Below are positions 27,796-35,792 of a stretch of 64,000 bases of DNA, piece after piece. A program made the translations under genes and the position numbers. The notes below the pieces were generated by a model. That model was not told the DNA's origin. It did not search any database and saw nothing but the letters and a program-made list of their open reading frames with translations. Numbering within the stretch: the stretch's first letter is position 1; each line of letters begins with the position of its first letter. This stretch comes from Candidatus Polarisedimenticolia bacterium. GTDB taxonomy: Bacteria > Acidobacteriota > Polarisedimenticolia > Gp22-AA2 > AA152. The stretch covers positions 1-64,000 of the forward strand of contig DASYRE010000010.1 in assembly GCA_036004685.1 (NCBI GenBank), written 5' to 3'.

Positions 27796-27801
27796 TATAA
27801 T
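27796..27801 (+). promoter_or_regulatory. -10 element of the acyltransferase/MFS unit
   Basis: A perfect TATAAT at 27796-27801 lies 24 nt before the acyltransferase ATG at 27826. No convincing -35 is present in the very GC-rich upstream DNA, so promoter strength is uncertain. Confidence 0.45.
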
Positions 27802-27825
27802 CCGGCGGCCTGCCGGAGGGCATCG

Positions 27826-29169
27826 ATGTTCTACAGGTTGTTCCGCGCCTTCATCTCGATCTGTCTGCGCGTCTACTACCGCAAGATCGAGACGCCCGGG
27901 CTCGAATCGGTCCCGCGCCAGGGCCCGCTCCTCCTGATCGCCAATCATGGGAACGCGCTGCTCGACGCCCTGCTGCTCCTCTCCCTCATCTCCCGTCCCA
28001 TTTCCTTCCTCGCCAAGCACACGCTCTTCCGGATGCCGGTCGTCGGATTCGTCCTGCGGCGGATCGGCGGCCTGCCGGTCTATCGCCGGGAGGATGCTCC
28101 CGGAGAGTCGCGCCGCAACGAGGAGACGCTGCAGGCGTGCCGGAGGATCCTGCAATCGGGAGGAGCGATCTGCCTTTTCCCCGAGGGGATCAGTCACGAC
28201 CGCCCGCGTCTGTCCACCCTCAAGACGGGGGCGGCGAGGATCTTCCTTCTGGCGTCGGGGGCCAGCGACGCGCCGGTCCGCCTGATCCCCGTGGGGATCA
28301 ACTTCGAGTCGAAGACGGCCTTCCGGTCGCGCGTCCTGATCGTTTTCGCCGCGCCGGTCCCGACCGCCGATCTCCTGGATCGGGACGGCCCGCCGGAAGC
28401 GGTGGAGGAGCTGACGGCAAGGATGGAAGCGGCCCTCTCGGCGCTGGTTCCGGGCCTCGACTCCTGGGAGGAGCTGACATTCATCCGGGGCGTCAAGGAT
28501 CTCTATCTCGGAGGAAGGTCGGCGACGCTGGCGGAAGAGGCGCCCGCTATCAAGCGATTCATCGCGGAGTATCAGGCGTACCGCGCCTCGGAGCCCTCCG
28601 CGGTGCGGGAGATTCGCGACCGGTGGGAGGCCTATCGCCGGCGGCTCGCGGAGCTCTCGGTGAGCGATGAGGAGGTCGATCTCGCCGAAACGCCGGGAAG
28701 GACGGCGCTCCTTCTCCTGCGAAGCGGGCTCGTCGTCCTCCTGCTGGCCCTGCCGGCCGCCGCCGGGTTCCTGGTCCACGTCATTCCCTATTCGCTGTGC
28801 GGCCCTCTGGAGCGGCGGATGAACCGGCATCCCGACCTCTCGGCCACCATCAAGCTCATGGCCGGGCTCGCCTTCTTTCCGCTCACCTACCTGATCTTCG
28901 CCGTCGTCCTCTACGCGCTCGCCGGCTTCCGGGCCCTCGTCGCCGGAATCATCCTGCTCCCGGCGACGGGTTGGGCGGCTTTGGTCGTGGCCGATCACTT
29001 CGCGCTGCTTCTGCGGGCCGCCCGGGCGCTCGGACTGGCGTCCCGGGTCGGCGGCGCCATCGGCGAGATTCGCGCGGGACGCAAGGAGATCCTCGACAAG
29101 GTGATGCACCTGTATCAGAGCATGCCGCTCCAGCGTCCTTTCACGGGGACCCCGGAGGCTCGACGGTGA
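27826..29169 (+). CDS. PlsC-like glycerophospholipid acyltransferase with membrane C-terminus
   Basis: The 447-residue protein has an N-terminal acyltransferase domain (~1-210) with the catalytic His-Asp motif NHGNALLD (His41, Asp47, an H-x5-D spacing as in Gpt2-type glycerol-3-phosphate acyltransferases), the phosphate-binding CLFPEG and VRLIPVG. The C-terminal ~160 residues contain about four membrane helices. It should acylate glycerol-3-phosphate or a lysophospholipid at the membrane. ATG 27826 has a GGAGGG site. Its stop overlaps the start of a Spinster-type transporter (GTGA), suggesting a lysophospholipid import and re-acylation pair. Confidence 0.8.
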   Translation: MFYRLFRAFISICLRVYYRKIETPGLESVPRQGPLLLIANHGNALLDALLLLSLISRPISFLAKHTLFRMPVVGFVLRRIGGLPVYRREDAPGESRRNEETLQACRRILQSGGAICLFPEGISHDRPRLSTLKTGAARIFLLASGASDAPVRLIPVGINFESKTAFRSRVLIVFAAPVPTADLLDRDGPPEAVEELTARMEAALSALVPGLDSWEELTFIRGVKDLYLGGRSATLAEEAPAIKRFIAEYQAYRASEPSAVREIRDRWEAYRRRLAELSVSDEEVDLAETPGRTALLLLRSGLVVLLLALPAAAGFLVHVIPYSLCGPLERRMNRHPDLSATIKLMAGLAFFPLTYLIFAVVLYALAGFRALVAGIILLPATGWAALVVADHFALLLRAARALGLASRVGGAIGEIRAGRKEILDKVMHLYQSMPLQRPFTGTPEARR

Positions 29170-30500
29170 ACGCGGCGAATTCCGCGGGGGCCCAAGCTCC
29201 GGCCCCGGGAAGCGCGTATCCCCACTACGTCCTGGCGATGCTCACCACGCTCAACCTTCTCGATTACGTCGATCGATACATCATCTCCTCCGTGCAATCG
29301 TTGATCCGGAGGGATTTCCCGATCAGCGACGCGGAGTTCGGTTTCTTCGGGACCCTCTTCTTTCTCGTCTACCTGATCACCGCGCCGGTCTTCGGCTACC
29401 TGGGGGATCGTTTTCCCCGCCGCGGGATCCTGGCCCTGGGAGCGATCCTCTGGAGCCTGGCGACGGCCGGATCGTCCCTGGCTCCTTCCTACCTCTGGCT
29501 GCTTCTCTCGCGCGGTCTGGTGGGGGTGGGCGAGGCCTCCTTCGGGACGCTGTCTCCCCCTTTTCTCGCCGACTATTTTCCGGTCGGAAAGCGGGGCCGC
29601 GTGATGGCGATCTTCTTCCTGACGATCCCGGCCGGGGCGGCTCTCGCCTATCTGCTGGCCGGGTATCTGGGCGAAACCGAAGGGTGGCGCTTCTGCTTCC
29701 GGCTGGTGGGCCTGCCCGGCCTGCTTCTGGCCGTCCCGATCTTCTTCCTCAGGGAGCCGGTTCGCGGCGGGATGGATGCTCCCGATCGCCGCCTCCCGGA
29801 GGCGCGGAGGATGGAAGAGGGGAGCTTCTCCTACGCCAAGCGAATCCGGCAGGTCATCGAGGCGTACGGCGAGCTGATCCGGAGCCGCTCCTACCTGAAC
29901 ACCAACCTCGGCTACGCAGCGCTGACCTTCGCGATCGGCGGAATGGCCTTCTGGATGCCGCGCTACCTCGAGACGATCAAGGGGCTGCCGTTCGCCGAAG
30001 CGAACCATCTGACCGGCTCGGTGGTCGCCGGAGCGGGATTGGCCGGAACGCTCGCCGGAGGGTTTGGCGGGGACTGGCTGATGCGCCGGAGCCGCCGCGC
30101 GCATCTCCTTCTCTCCGGCGCCGGGGTCCTGGCCGCGGTGCCCTTCGCGCTGGCCTTTATCTTCTCCACGTCGCGCGGTTTCTTCATCCCCTGCCTCGCC
30201 GCCTCCGTCTTTTGCCTGTTCCTGAACACCGGATTGCTGAACGCCGTCATCGTCAGCGTGAGTCCACCCCGTCTGCGCTCCATGGCGGTGGCCGCCAACA
30301 TCGTCATCATCCACCTCCTGGGGGACGCGCCGTCCCCCTTCCTGATCGGCTGGGTCGCTGACCTTTCGTCGCTTCAGGTTGGGATTCAGTTGGCGGTCGT
30401 GGCGATGGTGATCTCGGGGATCTTCTTGCTGGTGGGCTCGCGATACCTTCCGGGCGACCTGGATCGGGCGGCGGGCATCGAGCCGGCCCCGCCGTCCTGA
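29166..30500 (+). CDS. MFS transporter, Spinster (Spns)-like
   Basis: This 444-residue protein has 12 predicted membrane helices and Spinster-type features: LNLLDYVDRYI in helix 1, the motif-A loop GYLGDRFPRR, RGLVGVGEASFGTLSP in helix 4 and an APSPFLIGWVADL end. Known Spns proteins move lysophospholipids or sphingosine-1-phosphate, and bacterial homologues have been linked to lysophospholipid transport; the substrate here is inferred from the overlapping acyltransferase. The GTG at 29166 lies inside the GTGA overlap. A strong bidirectional terminator follows. Confidence 0.82.
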   Translation: MNAANSAGAQAPAPGSAYPHYVLAMLTTLNLLDYVDRYIISSVQSLIRRDFPISDAEFGFFGTLFFLVYLITAPVFGYLGDRFPRRGILALGAILWSLATAGSSLAPSYLWLLLSRGLVGVGEASFGTLSPPFLADYFPVGKRGRVMAIFFLTIPAGAALAYLLAGYLGETEGWRFCFRLVGLPGLLLAVPIFFLREPVRGGMDAPDRRLPEARRMEEGSFSYAKRIRQVIEAYGELIRSRSYLNTNLGYAALTFAIGGMAFWMPRYLETIKGLPFAEANHLTGSVVAGAGLAGTLAGGFGGDWLMRRSRRAHLLLSGAGVLAAVPFALAFIFSTSRGFFIPCLAASVFCLFLNTGLLNAVIVSVSPPRLRSMAVAANIVIIHLLGDAPSPFLIGWVADLSSLQVGIQLAVVAMVISGIFLLVGSRYLPGDLDRAAGIEPAPPS

Positions 30501-30507
30501 CGAAAAA

Positions 30508-30534
30508 AAAGCCCCCGCCTCGAGCGGGGGCTTT
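30508..30534. terminator. bidirectional intrinsic terminator
   Basis: An 11-bp perfect stem AAAGCCCCCGC/GCGGGGGCTTT with loop CTCGA is flanked by an A-run on the left and TTTCTTCTT on the right. It ends the MFS transcript and, from the other strand, the 30595 gene. Confidence 0.9.
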
Positions 30535-30594
30535 CTTCTTGAACCGGCCGGGAAGTCGTCGGCCGGAGGGAAGCGCTAGCGGATGGTCAGAGCG

Positions 30595-31023
30595 TCAGCG
30601 AGACCAGTGTCCCTCGATGTAGACGCGATAGCCCTCGTCATAGGCGTAATGGCCCGGAACCCAGACCGGCTCGCAGGGCTCCACGTAGACCCGGCGCGGC
30701 GAGTAATAGGCGGGCTCGTAGTAGACGTCGTCATAGTACCGGTCGTACCGATCGTATCGGTCGTATCGGTACGCGGGGCTGCCGAGCCTCAAGGAAAACG
30801 AGGAGCGGATGCGCGGGGACGGGAGGTGAAGTCGGGGTAAGGGGAAGGACGAAATCCCGAGGCTGAAACTCCGGTGGCTCCCATGGTGTCCACTGCTTCG
30901 GTAGTGTCCCCCGCTGCTTCGGTAGTGTCCCCCGCGGTGGCCACGATGTCCTGAGGCCATCACGGGACCAGCCAGCGCGGCTCCTAGCAGGAGCGTCCCG
31001 GCAACTGCAAGCAATTTCTTCAT
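30595..31023 (-). CDS. secreted Tyr/His-rich small protein
   Basis: The 142-residue product has a clear signal peptide (MKKLLAVAG..., cleavage near VMA-SG, ~24). A His/Gly/Ser-rich zone (GHRGHRGGHYRSSGGHYRSSGHH), a repeat of YDRYDRYDRYYDD, and a C-terminal VWVPGHY...VYIEGHW follow; the last resembles WxxGxW/YxWGxW-type periplasmic repeat proteins. ATG at 31023 has a GGAGGGG site. The histidines could bind metal. Function unknown; located downstream of the PDZ gene across two hairpins. Confidence 0.6.
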   Translation of the reverse strand: MKKLLAVAGTLLLGAALAGPVMASGHRGHRGGHYRSSGGHYRSSGHHGSHRSFSLGISSFPLPRLHLPSPRIRSSFSLRLGSPAYRYDRYDRYDRYYDDVYYEPAYYSPRRVYVEPCEPVWVPGHYAYDEGYRVYIEGHWSR

Positions 31024-31162
31024 GTTCCCCTCCATATGCCGCCCGCCCGGGCCGGAATCCGGTGCCGGCGTTCGGCGCTGTCGAAGGGAATAGCAAAGAG
31101 GCTGCCAGCTTCAAAGCCCCGCCCGCTCTGCGCTGTGGGGAGATCCCGAGGCTAGAATCGAT

Positions 31163-31201
31163 CCGCCCCTCTTCCCGGATCGCGGAGGGGAAGAGGGGCG
31201 G
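31163..31201. other. long intergenic hairpin
   Basis: A perfect 14-bp inverted repeat (31163-31176 and 31188-31201, 11-nt loop; CCGCCCCTCTTCCC type) lies midway between the PDZ gene stop (31286) and the start at 31023. CGAT/ATCG flanks (31159-31162, 31204-31207) extend it past a short bulge. Neither side has a T-run, so it is not a normal intrinsic terminator. A second stem (CCCGGGAA/TTCCCGGG) lies between 31235 and 31262. Together they may protect or end the PDZ transcript. Confidence 0.5.
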
Positions 31202-31285
31202 TGATCGTGGGGGGAGGCGCCTGGGCCGGAACGTTCCCGGGAAGCGGGTTCCTTCCCGGGTCCGGCCGAGGCGAGTGGAGCCTGG

Positions 31286-32596
31286 TTAGAAGGAGGATTC
31301 CTCGCTCATCCTCTCGGCGGCCTGGCGCATCGCGTCCTGGGCCTCCTGCATCGACCGCTCGATCTGACGCTGGATCTCTTGCTGGTTCCGCCGATCGAAC
31401 ATGCCGGCCTGGCGGAGCGCCGCCTGGGCTTCGCGGATCTGCTTCGAGACGTCGATGCTCGAGGCCTGGCGCATCGCGTCCCGGGCCTCCTGCATTGACC
31501 GCTCGATCTGCCGCTGGATCTCTTCCTGACTTCGGCGATCAAGCATGCCGGCCTGACGGAGCGCGGCCTCGGCCGCGCTCATCTGCATGGAGAAGTCGAT
31601 GCTCGAGGCCCGCTCGATCTCGTCGTGGGCCTGGCGGAGCGATTCGAGGACCGACTCCTCGACCTCGGGAGACGCCTCCTCTTCCTCCTCTTTCTCCATC
31701 TCGTGGTCGTGCTCCTCGGGGAGGAACATCGAGCGATGCCGGGGCCGGGAGCGCTCGGCGATCTCGACGTCCACCGTCTTGTCGGATCCGTCGCGGACGA
31801 TCTTCACCGCCACGCGGTCGCCGGGCTCATGATCCGAGAGGGCCTCGGCGATGTCGCCGCGCTCGCTGATCCCTTTGCCGTCAACGGCGATGATGACGTC
31901 GCCGGCGCGCAGTCCCGCCTTGGCCGCCGGCGTGTCCTCCTCGACCCGGCTGACGAGCACTCCGCGGCCCCGCGGCGCCTTGAAGTAGGCGCGCAGATCC
32001 TCCGTCATGCCCTGGACCCGCACGCCCATGAAATTCCGCGACATTCCCAGCATGCCGAAGGGCATCGGCTCCGGTGTCTCGCCCTCCTCGTTCTCGAACC
32101 AGCCGGGTCCGGCGCGCTTGTGGAAGGTGCGCGACCGCGGCGACTCTCCCAGCGTGGCGTTCAGCGTCTTCTCGGAGGATCGGCGCTTGATCCGGATCTG
32201 CACCGAGTCGCCTGGCTCGACATCCCGCATCGCCCGCCGAATGTCCCCCGCGTCGTCGACGTCGTGGCCGTCGAGCTCGAGAATCCGGTCGCCTTCCTGA
32301 AGCCCCGCCTTGGCCGCCGGGCTCCCGTCCTTCACGTCGGTGATCCGGACCCCTCTTCCTTCTTCATCCTCGGAGAGGACCACGCCGAGCCAGGCCCGCC
32401 GAGCCTCGGGGGCGTCCGGAGCGTCCGGCGCCGGAGGCGGACTCGGCTCGCGCGGCGCCGCGGCCGGAGCTGCCGGAACGGGAGGAACGGCGGAGCGGTT
32501 TCCCGCCGTGGAGGCGGGAGAGAGCGACAAGAGCAGGAGCGCCACCAGGCACAACGAAAAGGTCAATATCACGTATTTCAATCGCTTATCCGCCAT
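31286..32596 (-). CDS. two-PDZ-domain membrane-anchored protein with C-terminal repeats
   Basis: The 436-residue protein has an N-terminal hydrophobic anchor or signal (~8-27), a Pro/Ala linker, PDZ domain 1 (~65-150, ending ...GDRILELDGHDV...) and PDZ domain 2 (~185-280, GVLVSRVEEDTPAAKAGL, GDVIIAVDGKG). No protease triad is visible, so it is not a DegP-type enzyme. The C-terminal ~130 residues carry ~2.5 copies of a 48-residue helical repeat (ALRQAGM...IQRQIERSMQEA). ATG at 32596 has a GGAGG site. It may be a periplasmic adaptor; partner unknown. Confidence 0.75.
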   Translation of the reverse strand: MADKRLKYVILTFSLCLVALLLLSLSPASTAGNRSAVPPVPAAPAAAPREPSPPPAPDAPDAPEARRAWLGVVLSEDEEGRGVRITDVKDGSPAAKAGLQEGDRILELDGHDVDDAGDIRRAMRDVEPGDSVQIRIKRRSSEKTLNATLGESPRSRTFHKRAGPGWFENEEGETPEPMPFGMLGMSRNFMGVRVQGMTEDLRAYFKAPRGRGVLVSRVEEDTPAAKAGLRAGDVIIAVDGKGISERGDIAEALSDHEPGDRVAVKIVRDGSDKTVDVEIAERSRPRHRSMFLPEEHDHEMEKEEEEEASPEVEESVLESLRQAHDEIERASSIDFSMQMSAAEAALRQAGMLDRRSQEEIQRQIERSMQEARDAMRQASSIDVSKQIREAQAALRQAGMFDRRNQQEIQRQIERSMQEAQDAMRQAAERMSEESSF

Positions 32597-32730
32597 CCTG
32601 CCTCCCTCCGCATCGAGTTTGAAGACCCTGGGGGGACGAGTCCGTCGACCCGCCTTACGTCCTATATGACTAGGATGACGTGAAGAAGGATGAAAAAGTT
32701 CGGCGGCGAATCGGGAGAAGCGGCGGCCGC

Positions 32731-32767
32731 TGGTGCCGGAGGTCGGAGTCGAACCGACATGGGGTTG
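32731..32767 (-). repeat. 37-bp copy of the tRNA-Leu 3' end (candidate att site)
   Basis: These 37 bases are identical and in the same orientation to 35621-35657, which cover the CCA end, acceptor 3' strand, T arm and part of the variable loop of tRNA-Leu(CAA). Identity stops abruptly on both sides. No 5' half of a tRNA is present here, so this is a fragment and not a second gene. With the intact tRNA it brackets the kinase gene, the arrangement left by site-specific integration at a tRNA 3' end. Confidence 0.85.
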
Positions 32768-32815
32768 AACCTCGACCCAGCAGTGGATTCGAGAAGGAGT
32801 GATGAATCGACAACT

Positions 32816-35512
32816 TCACCGATTCGCGGCGATCCTCTTCAGCTCCTCCGCCCAGTTCAGGACGACGTCCAGCTGGTTCATCGGCCCCTGGGGCTCGACC
32901 TGCTGGATGCGCAGGAACCGGCGTCCGTCGGCCGAGACGTCGTAGGCGGTGTTGACATTACCGCTCGGCCGGTAGCGCCCTTCCATCAGCACGCGCGGCT
33001 CTCCCGTGGAGAAGGCCGCCCCGGGCCGCACCGCCGCCGCCATGAGCTTGTCGTAGCTGAGATTGAGATAGAAGATCTCCCGCCCGTCGCGGGACCAGCG
33101 GGGCTCGCTGCCGCCGCCGTTCGACACTTGCACCCGCGGTCCAGGACCGGGAAAGGGCTGGACGTAGACTTCCAGCCGGCCGGAGCCGTTCCAGTTGAAG
33201 GCCAGCCATTTGCCGTCGGGCGAGACTTGCCCGTCGGCCACACGTCCCGGGGCCTGGACCACGGGACGCGGGGTCCTCTCCCCGGTCAGGGGAAGGGCCC
33301 ACAGCGTCGTGCTCGTAGACCCGCGGAGGCCCATTTCGGAGAAGATCGCCCAGCGGCCGTCGGAGGTGACCGAGGTCGGCGTCTGGAGGATCCCTTCCTT
33401 CTCGGTGAGCCACTCCTCCTCTCCCGTGCCGTCGGCCGCCTTCCAGCACAGGTTCCTCCGGCCTTTGCGCGTGGCGCGGTAGATGATCCGCTGTCCGTCC
33501 AGGGTCCAGACCGGGGCTTGGCTGCTGCCGGCAGTGAGGAACGGCAAGAGGGTGCGGCGCGAGAAATCGTAGATCCAGAGATGGACCGTCCCTTCCGTCG
33601 TCTGCAGGACTGCGCGGCTCCCGTCCGGGGAGATTGCCACGCTCTCATAGTCGCGCTCGGGCAACGGAAGAACTTCCGTCCTTCCCGAGCGGTCGACCCA
33701 GAGGACGCGTTGCGCATACCACCGGGCTCCGCCCGGCACGTACACGAGCGTCCCGTTGCGGGAAACGGCATACATGGCGGCACTCTCGCCCACCTCGCGG
33801 GGGTGCTCCGGGAGGGTGAGCGGCACCACGCCCGCGAGATCTTTCGTCTCCGGCCCCCAGGGAACCGCGAGAAGGTCGTCCATGCGGGCGTACATGAGAA
33901 ATCCGGAATCCAGGTACCGAGGCGTGTTTGCCCCGCGCAGGAGGGTGCGCCGCTCACCCGTCGCCAGCGACTGGAACACGATCGCGCGCTCGTCGAGTCC
34001 CGGGCCCGTCCAGATGTTGTAGAGAAGAGCCTGATGCTCGGGCAGGAAACGGGGCCACCGGTGGCTGATTTCGCCCTGGGCCGTATCCTTGCGCGTGACT
34101 TCCGCCGCCGCGCCACCCGTCGCCGGCACCTTCCAGATGCCCGAGGTGCTCACCGGTGCGAAGTAGATGTTGCCGTCCGCGCCCCAGTCCCCGCCCCTCG
34201 GATCGGGAGTGTCGTCGAAGATCACCTGGAGTCCCGCCCCGCTCACCGAGATCTTCTTCACCTTCCCGTCCGCGAAGAAGCCGATCCACTGTCCGTCGGG
34301 CGAGAAGAAGGGGCTGAAGGCGCCTTCCGTGCCGGCGAGCTCGGCCGGCTCGCGCTCGGAGAGCCTGCGCAGGCAGATCCTTTGGGCGCCGTCGCCGCGG
34401 CTGACGTAGGCCAGCGCGGATCCGTCCGGAGATAGGGCGAGCGGCATTAGGGCGGTGCCGACGAGTTGCTCCCCTGGCGGGAGCGCGATCGTCAGATGGA
34501 TCACTCCGCCGTGGGCGGGCGCCGAGGGAGGCGAGAAGACGCGCATGCCGATTACCGTCCCGAGGATCGCGGCGGCCGCGATCGTCGCGGCGAGGGGCAG
34601 ACCGATCGACCGGCGCGGGGAAGAGGGGACGGCGACCGGCGCGGCGGCCGGCTCCTTCTCGTCGAGATCCAGGCGGGCGTCCCCGATGGCGCTCAGGCGC
34701 CGGCGCGGGTCCTTCTCCAGGCACCGGCGCAGCAGGCGCCGCACGGAAGGCGGGAGATCGGGCGGCAGCGCCTGCCAGTCGACGTCTTCCTTCAGGACGT
34801 TGGCGAGGGTGATGGAGATGTCCTCGCCTTCGAAGGCCCTGCGCCCCGTGAGCATCTCGTAGAGCAGGACGCCGAAGGCCCAGATGTCGGCACGGCGGTC
34901 GACCGTCCGGCCCCGGGCCTGTTCCGGCGACATGTAGGCCGCCGTGCCCAGGATCATTCCGGCCACCGTCGCGGCGTGCGTCATCGTCGGCGATCGCGTA
35001 CCATCGATCCCGGCGCCGCCCGCGGCGTCGCTTTCATACGCTTTCGCCAGCCCGAAGTCCAGGACCTTGACCTTTCCGTCGGGCGTCAGCTTGACGTTGG
35101 CGGGCTTCAGGTCGCGGTGGACGATCCCCTTCTCGTGGGCCTCCTCCAGGGCTTCCGCGATCTGGCGGGAGATCGCCAGGGCTTCCTCGATCGCCATCGG
35201 CCCGCGCGCCAGCCGCTGGGCGAGATCCTCTCCTTCGACGAGCTCCAGGACCAGGAACGGGACTCCGTCTCCTTCCTCCAGTCCGTAGATTGCGGCGATG
35301 TTGGGATGATTTAGCGAAGCGAGCACCTGGGCTTCACGCCGGAAGCGGGCCAGGCGGTCGGCGTCGCGCGCCAGTGCGGAGGGAATCACCTTGAGCGCGA
35401 CTTGGCGGCGCAGCCGCGCGTCGGTCGCGCGGTAAACCTCGCCCATGCCTCCGGCGCCGAGCGGAGCGACGATCTCGTAGGGTCCCAAACGCGATCCGGA
35501 CGCCAGGGTCAT
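32816..35512 (-). CDS. transmembrane serine/threonine protein kinase with PD40 beta-propeller
   Basis: The 898-residue protein has an N-terminal Hanks-type kinase (~10-275): glycine loop LGAGGMGEVY, Lys41 in VALKVI, HRDLKPAN with Asp134, DFGLA with Asp152, and MSPEQARG. A single membrane helix follows (~300-325). The C-terminal ~560 residues are TolB/WD40-like PD40 blades (SPDGSALAYVS, SPDGQWIGFF, SPDGKWLAFN). It probably senses an extracytoplasmic cue and phosphorylates cytosolic targets. A -10-like TAGAAT (minus strand) is at 35555-35560. The gene is bracketed by the 37-bp tRNA-Leu duplication, which suggests acquisition by integration. Confidence 0.9.
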   Translation of the reverse strand: MTLASGSRLGPYEIVAPLGAGGMGEVYRATDARLRRQVALKVIPSALARDADRLARFRREAQVLASLNHPNIAAIYGLEEGDGVPFLVLELVEGEDLAQRLARGPMAIEEALAISRQIAEALEEAHEKGIVHRDLKPANVKLTPDGKVKVLDFGLAKAYESDAAGGAGIDGTRSPTMTHAATVAGMILGTAAYMSPEQARGRTVDRRADIWAFGVLLYEMLTGRRAFEGEDISITLANVLKEDVDWQALPPDLPPSVRRLLRRCLEKDPRRRLSAIGDARLDLDEKEPAAAPVAVPSSPRRSIGLPLAATIAAAAILGTVIGMRVFSPPSAPAHGGVIHLTIALPPGEQLVGTALMPLALSPDGSALAYVSRGDGAQRICLRRLSEREPAELAGTEGAFSPFFSPDGQWIGFFADGKVKKISVSGAGLQVIFDDTPDPRGGDWGADGNIYFAPVSTSGIWKVPATGGAAAEVTRKDTAQGEISHRWPRFLPEHQALLYNIWTGPGLDERAIVFQSLATGERRTLLRGANTPRYLDSGFLMYARMDDLLAVPWGPETKDLAGVVPLTLPEHPREVGESAAMYAVSRNGTLVYVPGGARWYAQRVLWVDRSGRTEVLPLPERDYESVAISPDGSRAVLQTTEGTVHLWIYDFSRRTLLPFLTAGSSQAPVWTLDGQRIIYRATRKGRRNLCWKAADGTGEEEWLTEKEGILQTPTSVTSDGRWAIFSEMGLRGSTSTTLWALPLTGERTPRPVVQAPGRVADGQVSPDGKWLAFNWNGSGRLEVYVQPFPGPGPRVQVSNGGGSEPRWSRDGREIFYLNLSYDKLMAAAVRPGAAFSTGEPRVLMEGRYRPSGNVNTAYDVSADGRRFLRIQQVEPQGPMNQLDVVLNWAEELKRIAANR

Positions 35513-35620
35513 TGCGTTCTGGATTTCCCGTGGGGGTGTGCGCGAATCGGGCCGATTCTACTCTGGGTGGACCACGGGAGGGAAATCGGCAGAGGCAATT
35601 GTGTAAACGTTTGAAGGCAT

Positions 35621-35706
35621 TGGTGCCGGAGGTCGGAGTCGAACCGACATGGGGTTGCCCCCGCGGGATTTTGAGTCCCGTGCGTCTGCCATTTCGCCAC
35701 TCCGGC
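35621..35706 (-). tRNA. tRNA-Leu (anticodon CAA)
   Basis: The minus-strand sequence folds as a class II tRNA. The acceptor stem is GCCGGAG/CTCCGGC, followed by discriminator A and an encoded CCA. The anticodon stem is CGGGA/TCCCG with loop CTCAAAA (anticodon CAA, decoding UUG), and the T arm is GTCGG-TTCGACT-CCGAC. The long variable arm fits leucine. Its 3' 37 bases (35621-35657) are duplicated at 32731-32767. Confidence 0.95.
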
Positions 35707-35721
35707 GCCGAAGTCGCGGGA

Positions 35722-35751
35722 AGAGTAGCGGATCGGGCCGCCGTGAGGCAA
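35722..35751 (-). promoter_or_regulatory. promoter candidate for tRNA-Leu
   Basis: On the minus strand TTGCCT (35746-35751) and TACTCT (35722-35727) are separated by 18 nt; the -10 ends 15 nt before the tRNA 5' end. Spacing is right for a tRNA promoter although both hexamers are imperfect. Confidence 0.4.
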
Positions 35752-35792
35752 GGCGTATTGAAATGCCCTATATTGTCGCCCGGAGGTGCGGC

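Noticed and set aside
32597-32730. Promoter for the PDZ gene near TATAGG and an imperfect ACGTC palindrome
   Set aside because: No -35 at a sensible distance and the palindrome has a 3-nt bulge; evidence too weak to list.
32731-32767. A second tRNA-Leu gene
   Set aside because: Only the 3' 37 bases match; no acceptor 5' strand, D arm or anticodon arm follows, so it is a fragment.
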